A DNA stretch of 64,000 bases from Burkholderiaceae bacterium (GCA_024235875.1 JACKLP010000012.1:1-64000), one strand, 5' to 3'; positions 36,684-45,597 are shown, counted from the first letter of the stretch. Numbers and translations: made by a program. The notes: generated from the sequence alone by a model not told the origin.

Positions 36684-37541
36684 ATGAAATTCGAAGAAGG
36701 GAAGCTGACCGACGCCGTGCTCGCGCGCATGCAGGATTGCGACGATCCGCGGTTCAAGACGATCATGACCAGCCTGATCCGGCACCTGCACGACTTCGTG
36801 CGCGACGTCGAGCTCACCGAGGGTGAATGGTTCGAAGCGATCCAGTGGCTCACCGCCACCGGCCAGAAATGCGACGACAAGCGCCAGGAGTACATTCTCG
36901 CCTCCGATACGCTCGGGGTCTCGATGCTGGTCGACGCGATCAATCATCGCTTTCCGGCCGGCGCGACCGAGAGCACCGTGTTTGGTCCGTTCTTCGTCGA
37001 GGGGGCGGCCGATTTCGAGAAGTGGGCCGACCTCTCCAACGGGGCCAAGGGCATGCCCTGCTTCATGTCGGGCACGGTGCGCGGCACCGATGGCAAGCCG
37101 ATCGCCAATGCCCTGATCGACGTCTGGCAGTCCGATGGCGAGGAAGGCCTCTACGATGTCCAGGTGCCCGATGGCGAGTTCTACTGTCGCGGCCGTATTC
37201 GCACCGACGCCGAGGGGCGCTACGGGTTCCGGACCGTGCAGCCGACCAGTTACCCGGTGCCGGTCGACGGTCCGGTCGGGGTGATGCTCACCAAGATGGG
37301 GCGTCATCCGATGCGGCCCGCGCACGTGCACACGATGATCACCGCACCGGGCCACGAGCGCCTGACCACGCATGTCTTCGTCAAGGGCGATCCCTACCTG
37401 GAATCCGACGCCGTGTTCGGCGTCAAGGAATCGCTGGTGGTCGAGTTCACGCAAAACCCGGCCGGGGCCACGCCCGATGGCGGTCGCTGCGATCGGCCGT
37501 TCTCCACGGCCACCTACGATTTCGTCCTGGCCAAGTCCTGA
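36684..37541 (+). CDS. hydroxyquinol 1,2-dioxygenase (intradiol)
   Basis: A 285-residue intradiol ring-cleavage dioxygenase that opens hydroxyquinol (1,2,4-benzenetriol) to maleylacetate. An N-terminal dimerisation domain (about 1-100) is followed by the catalytic domain. The non-heme Fe(III) ligands Tyr, Tyr, His, His are in EGLYDVQ, TSYPVP and RPAHVHTM. VSMLVDAINHRFPAGATEST is characteristic of the hydroxyquinol subgroup. The adjacent maleylacetate reductase supports this substrate over catechol. Confidence 0.9.
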   Translation: MKFEEGKLTDAVLARMQDCDDPRFKTIMTSLIRHLHDFVRDVELTEGEWFEAIQWLTATGQKCDDKRQEYILASDTLGVSMLVDAINHRFPAGATESTVFGPFFVEGAADFEKWADLSNGAKGMPCFMSGTVRGTDGKPIANALIDVWQSDGEEGLYDVQVPDGEFYCRGRIRTDAEGRYGFRTVQPTSYPVPVDGPVGVMLTKMGRHPMRPAHVHTMITAPGHERLTTHVFVKGDPYLESDAVFGVKESLVVEFTQNPAGATPDGGRCDRPFSTATYDFVLAKS

Positions 37542-37548
37542 TCCGGCC

Positions 37549-37935
37549 ATGACCCGGGCCCCCGACTGGCGGTCGCATCCGGGCGCTCCCTTGCGGGGCA
37601 CCCGGGTCTGCGCGCTGGCCGACCTGCCCCCGGACAACGGCCGCGAAGTGGTGTTCGGCGCGGCCGACTATCCGTTGCGAATCGCGGTCTTCCGGTTCGG
37701 CGACACGGCGCGAGCCTATGTGAACCGATGCCCCCACTTCGGCATCCCGTTCGAGTGCGCGCCGGGCGTCTTTTCGGTGCACGATGCACCCGGCGGCGGT
37801 CGCCAGGTCCTGTGCCCGCACCACGCGGCCCTTTTCGATCTCGACGACGGTCGCTGCGTCGACGGTCCCGGCCTCGGGTCGCGGCTGTGCGCGGTGCCGC
37901 TGGAGGTCGTCGACGGTGTGATCCGGATCGCCTGA
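37549..37935 (+). CDS. Rieske [2Fe-2S] ferredoxin-like protein
   Basis: A 128-residue Rieske domain with both cluster motifs, NRCPHFGIPFEC (CxH) and VLCPHHAALFDLDDG (CxxH). No oxygenase catalytic domain is attached, so it would act as an electron carrier or an accessory protein. It starts 7 bp after the dioxygenase stop, so it is surely co-transcribed. An intradiol dioxygenase needs no external electrons, so its partner may be a hydroxylase encoded elsewhere. The start is taken from the frame after the short gap. Confidence 0.87.
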   Translation: MTRAPDWRSHPGAPLRGTRVCALADLPPDNGREVVFGAADYPLRIAVFRFGDTARAYVNRCPHFGIPFECAPGVFSVHDAPGGGRQVLCPHHAALFDLDDGRCVDGPGLGSRLCAVPLEVVDGVIRIA

Positions 37936-37996
37936 GTGCGGGCCGCGGTGGCGCGGCCCGCCTCGCTCGTCTTCAACCCGCAGGAGAATCAACGAA

Positions 37997-38377
37997 ATGT
38001 CAGATCAGCAAGTGTTCGACACCATCACCGCACTCGACGAGGAGCGACTGCGACTGACCGTCGCGGGCGATATCGATGCCGTCGAGAAGACGATCGGTTC
38101 GTCGCTGCGCTATGTGCACGGTAGTGCGACCGACGAGGACCGCGCGCTCTACCTCGAGCGCCTTCGAAACGGCTACTACGACTACAAGTCGCTCGAGAAC
38201 CTGCGCCGCGAGTTCCGCCGTTTCGGCGATACCGTGCTGGTGCATGGCGACCTTAAGATCCATGTGGTCGCGAACGGCAACGAGCGCAGTTTCACCAGCC
38301 GCTATCTGCAGGTCTGGGCCAAGGAAGGCGGCCAGTGGAAGTTCGTTTCCTGGCAGACCACGATGATCCCGGCCTGA
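37997..38377 (+). CDS. SnoaL/NTF2-like (DUF4440-type) protein
   Basis: A 126-residue cone-shaped NTF2-fold protein. The N-terminal helix pair (TITALDEERLRLTVAGDIDA) and the C-terminal strands (SFTSRYLQVWAKEGGQWKFV) match the family. Such proteins may bind small aromatics or act as isomerases; no catalytic residue can be assigned. A GGAG site precedes the ATG. It sits in the hydroxyquinol run, 61 bp after the Rieske gene. Confidence 0.78.
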   Translation: MSDQQVFDTITALDEERLRLTVAGDIDAVEKTIGSSLRYVHGSATDEDRALYLERLRNGYYDYKSLENLRREFRRFGDTVLVHGDLKIHVVANGNERSFTSRYLQVWAKEGGQWKFVSWQTTMIPA

Positions 38378-38411
38378 AGCCGACCGATCGAACCCAAGCG
38401 AGAGACCCGAA

Positions 38412-39002
38412 ATGATCGACGACAAGGCGCTCGATGCGCTTTTCCGCGAAGCCCGAACGGCCAACGGCTGGCTCGATGCCGAGGTGACCGACGCCCAGTT
38501 GCGGCAGGCCTACGACCTGATGAAGATGGCGCCGACCGCGGCCAATGCGCAGCCCGCGCGCATCGTGTTCCTGCGCTCGCCAAGCGCCAAGGAGCGACTG
38601 CGGCCCGCCCTGTCCGAGGGCAACCTGGCCAAGACGATGGCCGCCCCGGTGGTCGCGATCGTGGCCTACGACACGCATTTCCACGAGCACCTGCCGCGCG
38701 TGTTCCCGCACAATCCAGGCGCCAAGTCCTGGTTCGACGGTGACGAGAAGAAGGCCGCACGCGAGTTGTCCGCGTTTCGGAACGGCAGCCTGCAGGGGGC
38801 TTATTTCATCCTGGCCGCGCGCGCGGTGGGGCTGGATTGCGGCCCGATGTCGGGGTTCGACAATGCCCGGCTCGACGCCGAGTTCTTTCCCGACGGACGC
38901 TTCCGGTCGAACTTTCTGTGCAATCTCGGTCGCAGCGATCCCGCCAAGGTCTTTGCACGCAGTCCGCGTCTGAGCTTCGACGAAGCCTGCCAGGTGCTTT
39001 GA
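38412..39002 (+). CDS. RutE-like nitroreductase-family protein (malonic semialdehyde reductase type)
   Basis: A 196-residue FMN-dependent nitroreductase-fold protein of the HadB/RutE subgroup, with LMKMAPTAANAQPARIVFLR for FMN binding and LQGAYFILAARAVGLDCGPM. RutE reduces malonic semialdehyde; in this operon the substrate could instead be an aldehyde, a quinone or a nitroaromatic. It is the last gene of the hydroxyquinol run, 21 bp before gtrA, so read-through into the glycan genes is possible. Confidence 0.83.
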   Translation: MIDDKALDALFREARTANGWLDAEVTDAQLRQAYDLMKMAPTAANAQPARIVFLRSPSAKERLRPALSEGNLAKTMAAPVVAIVAYDTHFHEHLPRVFPHNPGAKSWFDGDEKKAARELSAFRNGSLQGAYFILAARAVGLDCGPMSGFDNARLDAEFFPDGRFRSNFLCNLGRSDPAKVFARSPRLSFDEACQVL

Positions 39003-39023
39003 CACGCGCGCGCTTGCGACTCG

Positions 39024-39497
39024 ATGACCGTAACGGGGCAGGGTGACACGACGGCCAGGGGCGGTGTCGCACCGTCTCGCCCCCGGGTGTCCGAGGCCCG
39101 TCGCCTGGGCTGGTTCCTCGCGGTCGGCACCGCGGCGGCACTGGTTCATCTGTCGGTGGCCTGGTTGTTGGTCGGCCAGGTCGGGATGTCGCCGCTGAAC
39201 GCGAATGTGATCGCGTTCGCGGTGGCGTTCTTCGTCGGATTCGCGGGCCATTTCAGCCTGACCTTCGCGGGAACGGGGGCCCGGTGGCTGCGCGCGCTGC
39301 CTCGGTTCGCCGCCGTGGCGATCGCGGGTTTCCTCACCAATCAGGCAGCCTATGCCGTGCTGCTCGAGCGCTTCGGCGAACGTTGGTACCTGCCCTTGCT
39401 GGCCCTGGTGCTGATCGCCGTGGCCGCGGTCACTTATCTGCTCGGTCGTGTCTGGGCGTTCGCGGATGCGGGTCGATCCGATCGGCAAGCGCCGTGA
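39024..39497 (+). CDS. GtrA-family membrane protein
   Basis: A 157-residue protein with four membrane helices, of the GtrA family, which is linked to flipping of polyprenyl-phosphate-linked sugars. FLAVGTAAALVHLSVAWLLV starts the first helix and NVIAFAVAFFVGFAGHFSLT is the conserved second. Its stop overlaps the following deacetylase gene (GTGA). In this cluster it is the likely lipid-linked sugar flippase, the role assigned to small membrane proteins in Arn- and Lgm-type systems. Confidence 0.85.
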   Translation: MTVTGQGDTTARGGVAPSRPRVSEARRLGWFLAVGTAAALVHLSVAWLLVGQVGMSPLNANVIAFAVAFFVGFAGHFSLTFAGTGARWLRALPRFAAVAIAGFLTNQAAYAVLLERFGERWYLPLLALVLIAVAAVTYLLGRVWAFADAGRSDRQAP

Positions 39498-40336
39498 CGC
39501 CGATCATCGTCAACGCCGATGACTACGGCCTGGTCGAGTCGGTCGACGCCGCGATCATCGCGCTGGGTCGGCTCGGCGTGGTGACGGCGTGCAGCGCGAT
39601 GGTCGAGCCGTCGCGCTGGCCGATTGCGGCCGCCGCGTTTCGTGGCGCGTTCGGCACGGGCGGGAATGGCACGCCCGAGATCGGCCTGCACCTGGACCTG
39701 GGTAGCTCCGGCGTCGGGCTGCCGCGCACCCTCGTGCGCGCCTATGCGCGGCAATTGGAGCGGGGTGCGCTGCAGGGACTGGTCGACCGCCAGCTCGATC
39801 GGTTCGAGGACGAAATCGGCGCGGCGCCGGTGTTCGTGGACGGCCATGAGCATGTGCACCAGTTGCCCCGGGTTCGCGACGTGCTCGTCGACCGGCTGCT
39901 GGCGCGATATCGTGGCGACGCCATGCCGGCCATCCGGATTTGCGCCCCGAGTCGCTGGCGCGGCATGAAGGCGGCGCTGATCGGTGTACTCGGTGCGTCC
40001 GCGCTGCGCAGCCTGGCCGGGGCGGCCGGCCTGCCGACCAACAGCGACTTCGCGGGGGTCTACGATTTCTCGCCGTCGGCGGACCTGCCAGCGCTTTGGC
40101 GACGCTGGGTGTCGACATCGGCGGGGCCACGGCCGGTGATCATGTGCCATGTGGCGCTGCCGGGCGAGGTCGCAGCCGCCGGCGATCGAATCGCCGGCGC
40201 GCGCGAGCGCGAGTTCGCCTGGCTGTCGAGCCCTGGCTTTGGGCAACTGCTCGAGTCACTCGATGCGCGGCCGATCGGCTGGCGCGGCCAGGGACCGGCG
40301 ACGCGATGCGTGAGTCCTGTTCGGCAGGCCCCTTAA
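39494..40336 (+). CDS. ChbG/HpnK (YdjC-like) carbohydrate deacetylase, NaxD-like
   Basis: A 280-residue YdjC-family deacetylase. The catalytic and metal motif PIIVNADDYGLVESVDAAII is at the N-terminus, with GLHLDL and FVDGHEHVHQLPRVRD after it, giving the Asp/His metal ligands. The GTG at 39494 overlaps the gtrA stop. Relatives such as NaxD remove the N-acetyl group from undecaprenyl-phosphate-linked hexosamine before its transfer to lipid A. The neighbouring GT2 and ArnT-like genes support the same role here. ChbG-type chitooligosaccharide deacetylation is the alternative. Confidence 0.82.
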   Translation: MTPIIVNADDYGLVESVDAAIIALGRLGVVTACSAMVEPSRWPIAAAAFRGAFGTGGNGTPEIGLHLDLGSSGVGLPRTLVRAYARQLERGALQGLVDRQLDRFEDEIGAAPVFVDGHEHVHQLPRVRDVLVDRLLARYRGDAMPAIRICAPSRWRGMKAALIGVLGASALRSLAGAAGLPTNSDFAGVYDFSPSADLPALWRRWVSTSAGPRPVIMCHVALPGEVAAAGDRIAGAREREFAWLSSPGFGQLLESLDARPIGWRGQGPATRCVSPVRQAP

Positions 40337-40348
40337 TATCCATTTAAT
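40332..40348 (+). promoter_or_regulatory. PmrA/QseB-type direct-repeat box upstream of the GT2 gene
   Basis: CTTAAT (40332-40337), five bases, then TTTAAT (40343-40348): this fits the YTTAAK-N5-YTTAAK direct repeat bound by PmrA/BasR-type response regulators. A CACAAT hexamer (40359-40364) starts ten bases later and could be the -10. The GT2 start is at 40418. A matching box precedes the response-regulator gene in this window. Confidence 0.6.
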
Positions 40349-40417
40349 CATCGGCGCGCACAATGCTCGTAACGCCTCCTGCCGGCAGCGGCGGGGCGAA
40401 GCCAGCCAGGTCGTGTC

Positions 40418-41509
40418 ATGAGCAGCAAAGCCGAGTCCTCTCACCTGAACCGTTTCGTGGTGGCCGGGTCCACCGGGGCGGAGCACGACGCGATCGCCGG
40501 CGCCGGGTCCCATGGGCGTCCGGCAGAAGCCCTTGGCAAGCGGACGGATCCGGATGGTCAACGTCGCGCGATCCGTTCGCCGCGGATTTCCTGCGTCGTC
40601 CCGGCACGCGATGAATCCGCGAACCTGGCGCAGCTGTTGCCGCGCCTGTTCGACGTGCTCAAAGGCCTTGGCTCCGACTGGGAAGTCATCATCGTCGACG
40701 ACGGCAGCACCGATGCGACGGCTCGGGTCGTCGAGCCCTGGTGCGCGGGTGGTCATGTACGCCTGGTGCAGTTGTCGCGCAACTTCGGCAAGGAAGCCGC
40801 GCTATCGGCCGGACTCGAGCGGGTCGGCGGCGATGTCGCCATCTTGCTCGACGCCGACCTGCAGCACCCGCCCGAACTGATCCCGACCATGGTCGAGCAA
40901 TGGCGCACGGGAGTGGACGTGGTCTATGCCTGCATCGCGCAGCGCCGTGGCGAGCCACTCGGCAAGCGAATGGGCGCCGCGCTCGCCTATCGCTTGCTGA
41001 ACATCGGCGGGCAGGCGCACATTCCGGCGCATGCGGGCGATTTCCGACTGCTCGACCGTGCGGTGGTCGACGCGATCGTTTCGATGCCCGAGCGCAACCG
41101 ATTCATGAAGGGGCTCTACGCCTGGGTCGGGTTCAGAAGCGTCGCGCTACCGTACACGCCCGCCCCGCGGACTTCGGGCAAGAGTCACTATTCGATCTGG
41201 CGCCTTGCCGCCCTCGCACTCGATGGTATCGCCGCCTTCACGAGCTGGCCCTTGCGCGCGGTCTTCGTCTGCGGCGCGGCGCTTGCGCTCGCGTCGATCA
41301 GCTACGGTACCGTGCTGACCATCGCCTACCTGCTCGATGGAAACCCGGTCTCGGGCTGGACCACGTTGGCCGTCGGCCTGATGTTCTTCTCCGGCGTGCA
41401 ACTCGTGTCGCTCGGTATCGTCGGCGAGTATGTCGGGCGGATCTATCGCGAGGTCAAGGGGCGTCCACTGGTGGTCGTGCGGCGCGACATCGGCACGGGC
41501 TTGAAGTAA
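40418..41509 (+). CDS. polyprenyl-phosphate glycosyltransferase, GT2 (ArnC/DPM1-like)
   Basis: A 363-residue family 2 glycosyltransferase that should load a sugar onto undecaprenyl phosphate. After a poorly conserved N-terminus (1-55) the GT-A domain shows SCVVPARDESANLAQLLPRL, VIIVDDGSTDAT and the metal-binding LLDADLQHPPELI. Two C-terminal membrane helices (about 270-335) are typical of ArnC and GtrB. A later start is possible because the first 50 residues are atypical. It is 81 bp after the deacetylase gene and separated from it by the PmrA-type box. Confidence 0.87.
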   Translation: MSSKAESSHLNRFVVAGSTGAEHDAIAGAGSHGRPAEALGKRTDPDGQRRAIRSPRISCVVPARDESANLAQLLPRLFDVLKGLGSDWEVIIVDDGSTDATARVVEPWCAGGHVRLVQLSRNFGKEAALSAGLERVGGDVAILLDADLQHPPELIPTMVEQWRTGVDVVYACIAQRRGEPLGKRMGAALAYRLLNIGGQAHIPAHAGDFRLLDRAVVDAIVSMPERNRFMKGLYAWVGFRSVALPYTPAPRTSGKSHYSIWRLAALALDGIAAFTSWPLRAVFVCGAALALASISYGTVLTIAYLLDGNPVSGWTTLAVGLMFFSGVQLVSLGIVGEYVGRIYREVKGRPLVVVRRDIGTGLK

Positions 41510-41551
41510 TGCCTGGCCACGTGGATCCATGCCCGGCCCGACTCTAGTCCG

Positions 41552-43216
41552 ATGACGGTGCACGCCTTGCCGCGCGAGTCGGCTGCCGACGCCGGACCGA
41601 TGTCCCGCAGCCGTACCTGGATGCCGGTGCTGCTCGCGGCGCTATGGTTGGGCGCCACCCTCGGGTGGCGAGCGCTTGCGCTACCCGACGAGGGTCGCTA
41701 CGCCGGCGTCGCGTGGGAGATGCTCCGCTCGGGGCATTGGCTGGTGCCCTCGCTCGATGGCTTGCCCTATTTCCACAAGCCTCCGCTGTTCTACTGGCTG
41801 ACGGCCGGTGCTTTCGCGCTCTTCGATGTCTCGGGCTGGACCGCCCGCGTCGCACCCTGGCTCGGCGCCGTGGTCGCCGTCGCGGCGATCCATTCGCTCG
41901 CCTTGCGGGTGAAGGGCGCCGTGTTCGCGCGCAACGTGGTCCTGGTCCTGGCGACCCAGCCGTTCTTCTATGCCGGCGCGCAGTATGCGAACCTCGACAT
42001 GCTGGTCGCCGGCATGATCGCCGCATCGGTCGTGTGTTTCGCGATCGCGGCGGTCCGGGCCGATACCGGCGAGCCGTTTCGAGCCGTCGCCGTGGCCGCA
42101 TGGGTGGCGATGGCGCTCGCCGTGCTCGCCAAGGGCCTCATCGGCATCGTCCTGCCCATCGCGATCGTCGGGCTGTGGCTGATATTGCTGCGCCGCTGGC
42201 GAATCATCGTCGCGCTGTGCGCGTGGCCGGGCCTGCTCGCGTTCTTCCTGCTGGCCGCGCCCTGGTTCATCGCCGTCGGAGACAGGGTGCCGGGCTTTCT
42301 CGACTATTTCTTCGTCGAGCAGCATTTCCGCCGCTACCTCGGAAGCTCGTTCAACAACCGGCATCCGTTCTGGTTCCTGCCGGTGGCGCTTGCGCTGCTG
42401 TGCCTGCCCTGGAGCGCCTGGTTGCCGCTCGCGGGAACCCGTGGCGTTCGCAGCTTGCTGAGGCGCGGGCAAGCGCTCGCGCAACCGGCGTCGATGCACG
42501 CGCTGATGCTCGTCTGGGCCGGGACCGTACTGGTCTTCTTCTCGATTCCGTCGTCCAAGCTCGTGGGCTACGTCCTGCCCTGCCTGCCACCATTGGCATG
42601 GCTGATCGCGCTGGCCGCATCGAGGTCGTCTGGCGTGCGTGCCCGGGCCTGGTGGCGGGCGAGCGCCATCATCGCGGCAATCGTCTGCGTCTCGAGCATC
42701 GGCGCGATCGCGATCTGGTACCCGTACTCGTCCCAGACGGTAGCGCATGCGCTCGACGCGAACCGGAAGGCGGGCGAGCCGATCTATTTCGTGGGCGACT
42801 ACTATTTCGATCTGCCCTTGCTCGCCCGCTTGCACTCGCCCGTGATCGTGGTCGACGAATGGGCCGATCCCGCGATTCGGGCGCGGGACAACTGGCGCAA
42901 GGAGTTGGCCGATGCGGCGCGATTCGCACCCGCGCGCGGCCGCGAGGTCCTGGTTCCGTATGCCCAGGCGCGGGTACGGCTTTGCGCCGGACCGACCGCA
43001 TGGATCGTCTCGCCGGCGCGAAGCCCGCGCGGGTTCGCCGATGCGATTCCGATCGTCGCGAACTCGGGCCATCTGGTGCTTCGGCGCTTCGATCCGGCAT
43101 CGCCCGATGCTGCCCGCGCGCTCGCTTGTCCGGCCGGTTCCGCGACGCCGGCTGCGGCTCGGCGGCAGGGGCCTGGCGGCGCAACGACCGCCACTGCGAG
43201 CGCCCCAGGCTCGTGA
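41552..43216 (+). CDS. ArnT-like lipid A glycosyltransferase (GT39)
   Basis: A 554-residue membrane glycosyltransferase with about 12 helices and a C-terminal periplasmic domain. The first periplasmic loop carries ALPDEGRYAGVAWEM, the ArnT signature with catalytic acidic residue, and PYFHKPPLFYWLTA. ArnT enzymes move an amino sugar from undecaprenyl phosphate to lipid A phosphates and so raise resistance to cationic peptides. With the upstream GT2, deacetylase and GtrA gene it makes a complete modification set. Confidence 0.87.
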   Translation: MTVHALPRESAADAGPMSRSRTWMPVLLAALWLGATLGWRALALPDEGRYAGVAWEMLRSGHWLVPSLDGLPYFHKPPLFYWLTAGAFALFDVSGWTARVAPWLGAVVAVAAIHSLALRVKGAVFARNVVLVLATQPFFYAGAQYANLDMLVAGMIAASVVCFAIAAVRADTGEPFRAVAVAAWVAMALAVLAKGLIGIVLPIAIVGLWLILLRRWRIIVALCAWPGLLAFFLLAAPWFIAVGDRVPGFLDYFFVEQHFRRYLGSSFNNRHPFWFLPVALALLCLPWSAWLPLAGTRGVRSLLRRGQALAQPASMHALMLVWAGTVLVFFSIPSSKLVGYVLPCLPPLAWLIALAASRSSGVRARAWWRASAIIAAIVCVSSIGAIAIWYPYSSQTVAHALDANRKAGEPIYFVGDYYFDLPLLARLHSPVIVVDEWADPAIRARDNWRKELADAARFAPARGREVLVPYAQARVRLCAGPTAWIVSPARSPRGFADAIPIVANSGHLVLRRFDPASPDAARALACPAGSATPAAARRQGPGGATTATASAPGS

Positions 43217-43225
43217 GCGCGGCGA

Positions 43226-43534
43226 CTATCGAAACTCGAACACCACGCCGAGCTCGACCGAGGCCAGGGGAACGTAGGCCAGCTCGACTTCAAGGTCCCG
43301 GCTTCGGCCATCGAAGCCCAGTGTCGCGCCAAGCTTGCGTTGCCCGATGTCGCCGGTCCGCGCGAACCCGAAGTCGGCGGCATCGGCGCCGACGGGCCAA
43401 AGCAATGTGATCGCGACCGCCAGCGCAAGCAGGCGCGCCGGTCGCCGATCAGCTCGCGGGCGGCGTTCGCGCGAAGCGCACGCGCACCGAAAGGCCGACG
43501 CCTCGCGGGCCGTCTGCCAGCGTGATCCCGGCAT
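43226..43534 (-). CDS. possible small exported protein overlapping the sensor-kinase 3' end
   Basis: Downstream of the kinase stop (43449) the frame encodes a clear signal-peptide-like stretch (RLLALAVAITLLWPVGADA) and about 50 mature residues with alternating hydrophobic strands ending in VFEFR. No ATG, GTG or TTG lies between the kinase stop and the signal sequence. The nearest in-frame ATG (43534) is inside the kinase gene and would give a 102-residue protein with an odd basic N-terminus. It may be a real small gene with a non-standard start, or a remnant. Confidence 0.35.
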   Translation of the reverse strand: MPGSRWQTAREASAFRCACASRERRPRADRRPARLLALAVAITLLWPVGADAADFGFARTGDIGQRKLGATLGFDGRSRDLEVELAYVPLASVELGVVFEFR

Positions 43535-44831
43535 CGTGTCGGTCGGCGATCGCACGCACGATCGACAGGCCCAGTCCGCTGCCCGGGATGATGCCGGGGC
43601 TGTTCCAGTCGTCGGGCATGGCGCCGGCACGCGCGAATCGCTCGAAGACGCGCTCGCGTTGATCGGGCGCGATGCCGGGTCCCTGATCGACGATCGACAG
43701 GTACACGTGGTGCTCGTCGCAGTCGACGGCGACGTCGATCGTGCTTGCGGACGGGGCGTGGTTGATCGCATTTCGCAGCAGATTGTCGACCAGGATCCCG
43801 ATCTGCTCGGGCTCGCCGTCGATCCATGCCTGCTCGGATGTCTCGAAGTGAAGCATGCAGCCGCGCTCGCGCACAAGGGGCGCGACGCGGCCGATCGAGG
43901 CCTCGACGGCTGCGCCGAGCCAGAAGCGCTGGAACGGCTCCGCGCGCCCGGAATCGTCGGCGCGCGAGAGGTCGAGCAGCCCGGCAACGAGGCGCTCGGC
44001 CCGTTTCATGCCGGCCTCGAGTTCGAAGATCGCGCTCGCGCGGCCGTCGTCGTCTCGGGCATTGCACAGGTTGCGCGTCTGGATCCGCAGCACGGCCAGG
44101 GGGGTACGCAGCTCGTGTGCCGCGTCGGCGACGAACCGACGTTGCGTGGCGAGGGATTCGTCGAGTCGCTTCATCAGGTCGTTGGTGGCATCGACGAATG
44201 GAAGCGCCTCGCCCGGAATCCCCGTGGTGTCGAGTGGCTCGAGCGCACCGGGCCGACGCTGTCGCAATGTAGCCGCCGCCCGATCCAGTGGCGCGAGCAC
44301 CCGGCCCAACGCCCAGGTGAGCGCCGCCGCAAGCGCGGCCACGAGGGCGATGGCGGGCACCAGCAGATCGAGAGCGGCATCGCGCGCGAGCATGCGACGC
44401 GTGCTCTCGCGCTGCGCGGCCAGCGTGCTGCCATCGCCATGGTCGAGCCGAAACACGTGCCACAGCGCGCCGTCGGCCCCGAGGCGGTGCAGCCCTTGCG
44501 ACGGCGGGACGGGGGGGCGTTCGCTTGCGGGGCGGCTTGCCAGGACTTCGCCGCCTGGTGAGAGCCGCTGGAGCACGATGGCGATCTCGTCTTCGTCATC
44601 GGCTTCCAGCCTGCGCGCGAGCTCCGGGACGGCGCCCGGATCGAACAAGTCGATCGCTGTCCCGGCACGAGGCGATCGGGCCGCCGCGATCGATGCGACT
44701 CGGAGCATCTCGTCGAAGGCCTCGCCGAGCTCATCATGTCCGAAACGGTACGCGACGAGCATCATCGACGCCGTTCCGATCAGGATCGTCGATCCGATCA
44801 CGAACAGCAGCGATCGACGCAAGGTCGGCAT
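43449..44831 (-). CDS. sensor histidine kinase (PmrB/QseC-like)
   Basis: A 460-residue membrane kinase. Helix 1 is at about 8-28, a periplasmic domain of about 120 residues follows, and helix 2 is at about 152-175. A HAMP-like linker leads to HisKA with the phospho-acceptor His239 in DAAHELRTPLAVLRIQ. The ATPase domain has NLLRNAINHAP, DQGPGIAP and GSGLGLSIVR. The ATG at 44831 overlaps the regulator stop (TGATG); longer upstream frames run inside the regulator. A metal, pH or cationic-peptide signal is inferred only from the family and the neighbouring lipid A genes. Confidence 0.92.
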   Translation of the reverse strand: MPTLRRSLLFVIGSTILIGTASMMLVAYRFGHDELGEAFDEMLRVASIAAARSPRAGTAIDLFDPGAVPELARRLEADDEDEIAIVLQRLSPGGEVLASRPASERPPVPPSQGLHRLGADGALWHVFRLDHGDGSTLAAQRESTRRMLARDAALDLLVPAIALVAALAAALTWALGRVLAPLDRAAATLRQRRPGALEPLDTTGIPGEALPFVDATNDLMKRLDESLATQRRFVADAAHELRTPLAVLRIQTRNLCNARDDDGRASAIFELEAGMKRAERLVAGLLDLSRADDSGRAEPFQRFWLGAAVEASIGRVAPLVRERGCMLHFETSEQAWIDGEPEQIGILVDNLLRNAINHAPSASTIDVAVDCDEHHVYLSIVDQGPGIAPDQRERVFERFARAGAMPDDWNSPGIIPGSGLGLSIVRAIADRHDAGITLADGPRGVGLSVRVRFARTPPAS

Positions 44832-45490
44832 CAGGCCGTGCGGATCCGATAGCCCGCACCTCTCACATTCTCGACCACCGACGCGCCGACTTTGCGACGC
44901 AGGTTGTGCAGGTGGACCTCGATCGCATTGCTGCAGATCGAGTCCTGCCATCCGTAGACGGATTCCTCGAGTCGGTCGCGCGAGACGATGCCGCCCCGCC
45001 ATCGGGCCAGGGTCTCGAGAATGCTGTACTCCCGGGGCGAGAGCGCAACCGGCTGGCCATAGACCGTCGCCATCCGCTGCTGTGGATCGACGACGACCGG
45101 GCCGACCGCCAGTACCGACGATGCACTCCTTGCGCAGCGGCGCACCAGCGCATGGATGCGGGCGACCAGTTCGCCCAGATCGAAGGGCTTGACCAGATAG
45201 TCGTCGGCGCCGGCATTGAGCCCGCCGATCCGCTCGCCGATCGCATCACGGGCGGTGACGATGATGACCGGCAAGCCGCGTTCGTGCGAACGGATCTCGG
45301 CCAGGACCTGCAGGCCGTCGCGTCCGGGCAGGCCGAGGTCCAGGATGGCCGCGTCGTAGGTGCCGGCAAGGACGGCAGTGCTGGCGCCGTCGCCGTCTCG
45401 AACCCAATCGACGACGAAGCCCGCGTCGGCAAGCCCGCGCGCGACCGCGCGGCCGAGCATGGCGTCGTCCTCGATCAGCAGCAGCTTCAT
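44831..45490 (-). CDS. OmpR-family response regulator (PmrA/QseB-like)
   Basis: A 219-residue regulator. The receiver has Asp9/Asp10 (LLLIEDDAML), phospho-acceptor Asp51 (AAILDLGLPGRDG) and a Lys in LVKPFDLGEL. The winged-helix DNA-binding domain has SPREYSILETLARWRGGIVS and SNAIEVHLHNLRRKVG, which is the PmrA/QseB style. It is encoded before its kinase and is probably self-regulated through the box at 45598-45614. Confidence 0.93.
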   Translation of the reverse strand: MKLLLIEDDAMLGRAVARGLADAGFVVDWVRDGDGASTAVLAGTYDAAILDLGLPGRDGLQVLAEIRSHERGLPVIIVTARDAIGERIGGLNAGADDYLVKPFDLGELVARIHALVRRCARSASSVLAVGPVVVDPQQRMATVYGQPVALSPREYSILETLARWRGGIVSRDRLEESVYGWQDSICSNAIEVHLHNLRRKVGASVVENVRGAGYRIRTA

Positions 45491-45597
45491 CGGTCGGTCC
45501 GTTCCGAGACTCGAACGCCTGCCATGGCCTCGCGGCGATGCTCCGGTCAGGCGATGGATGACATTGGGTATCGTCCCGAAAGTATCGACGAAGTTCG

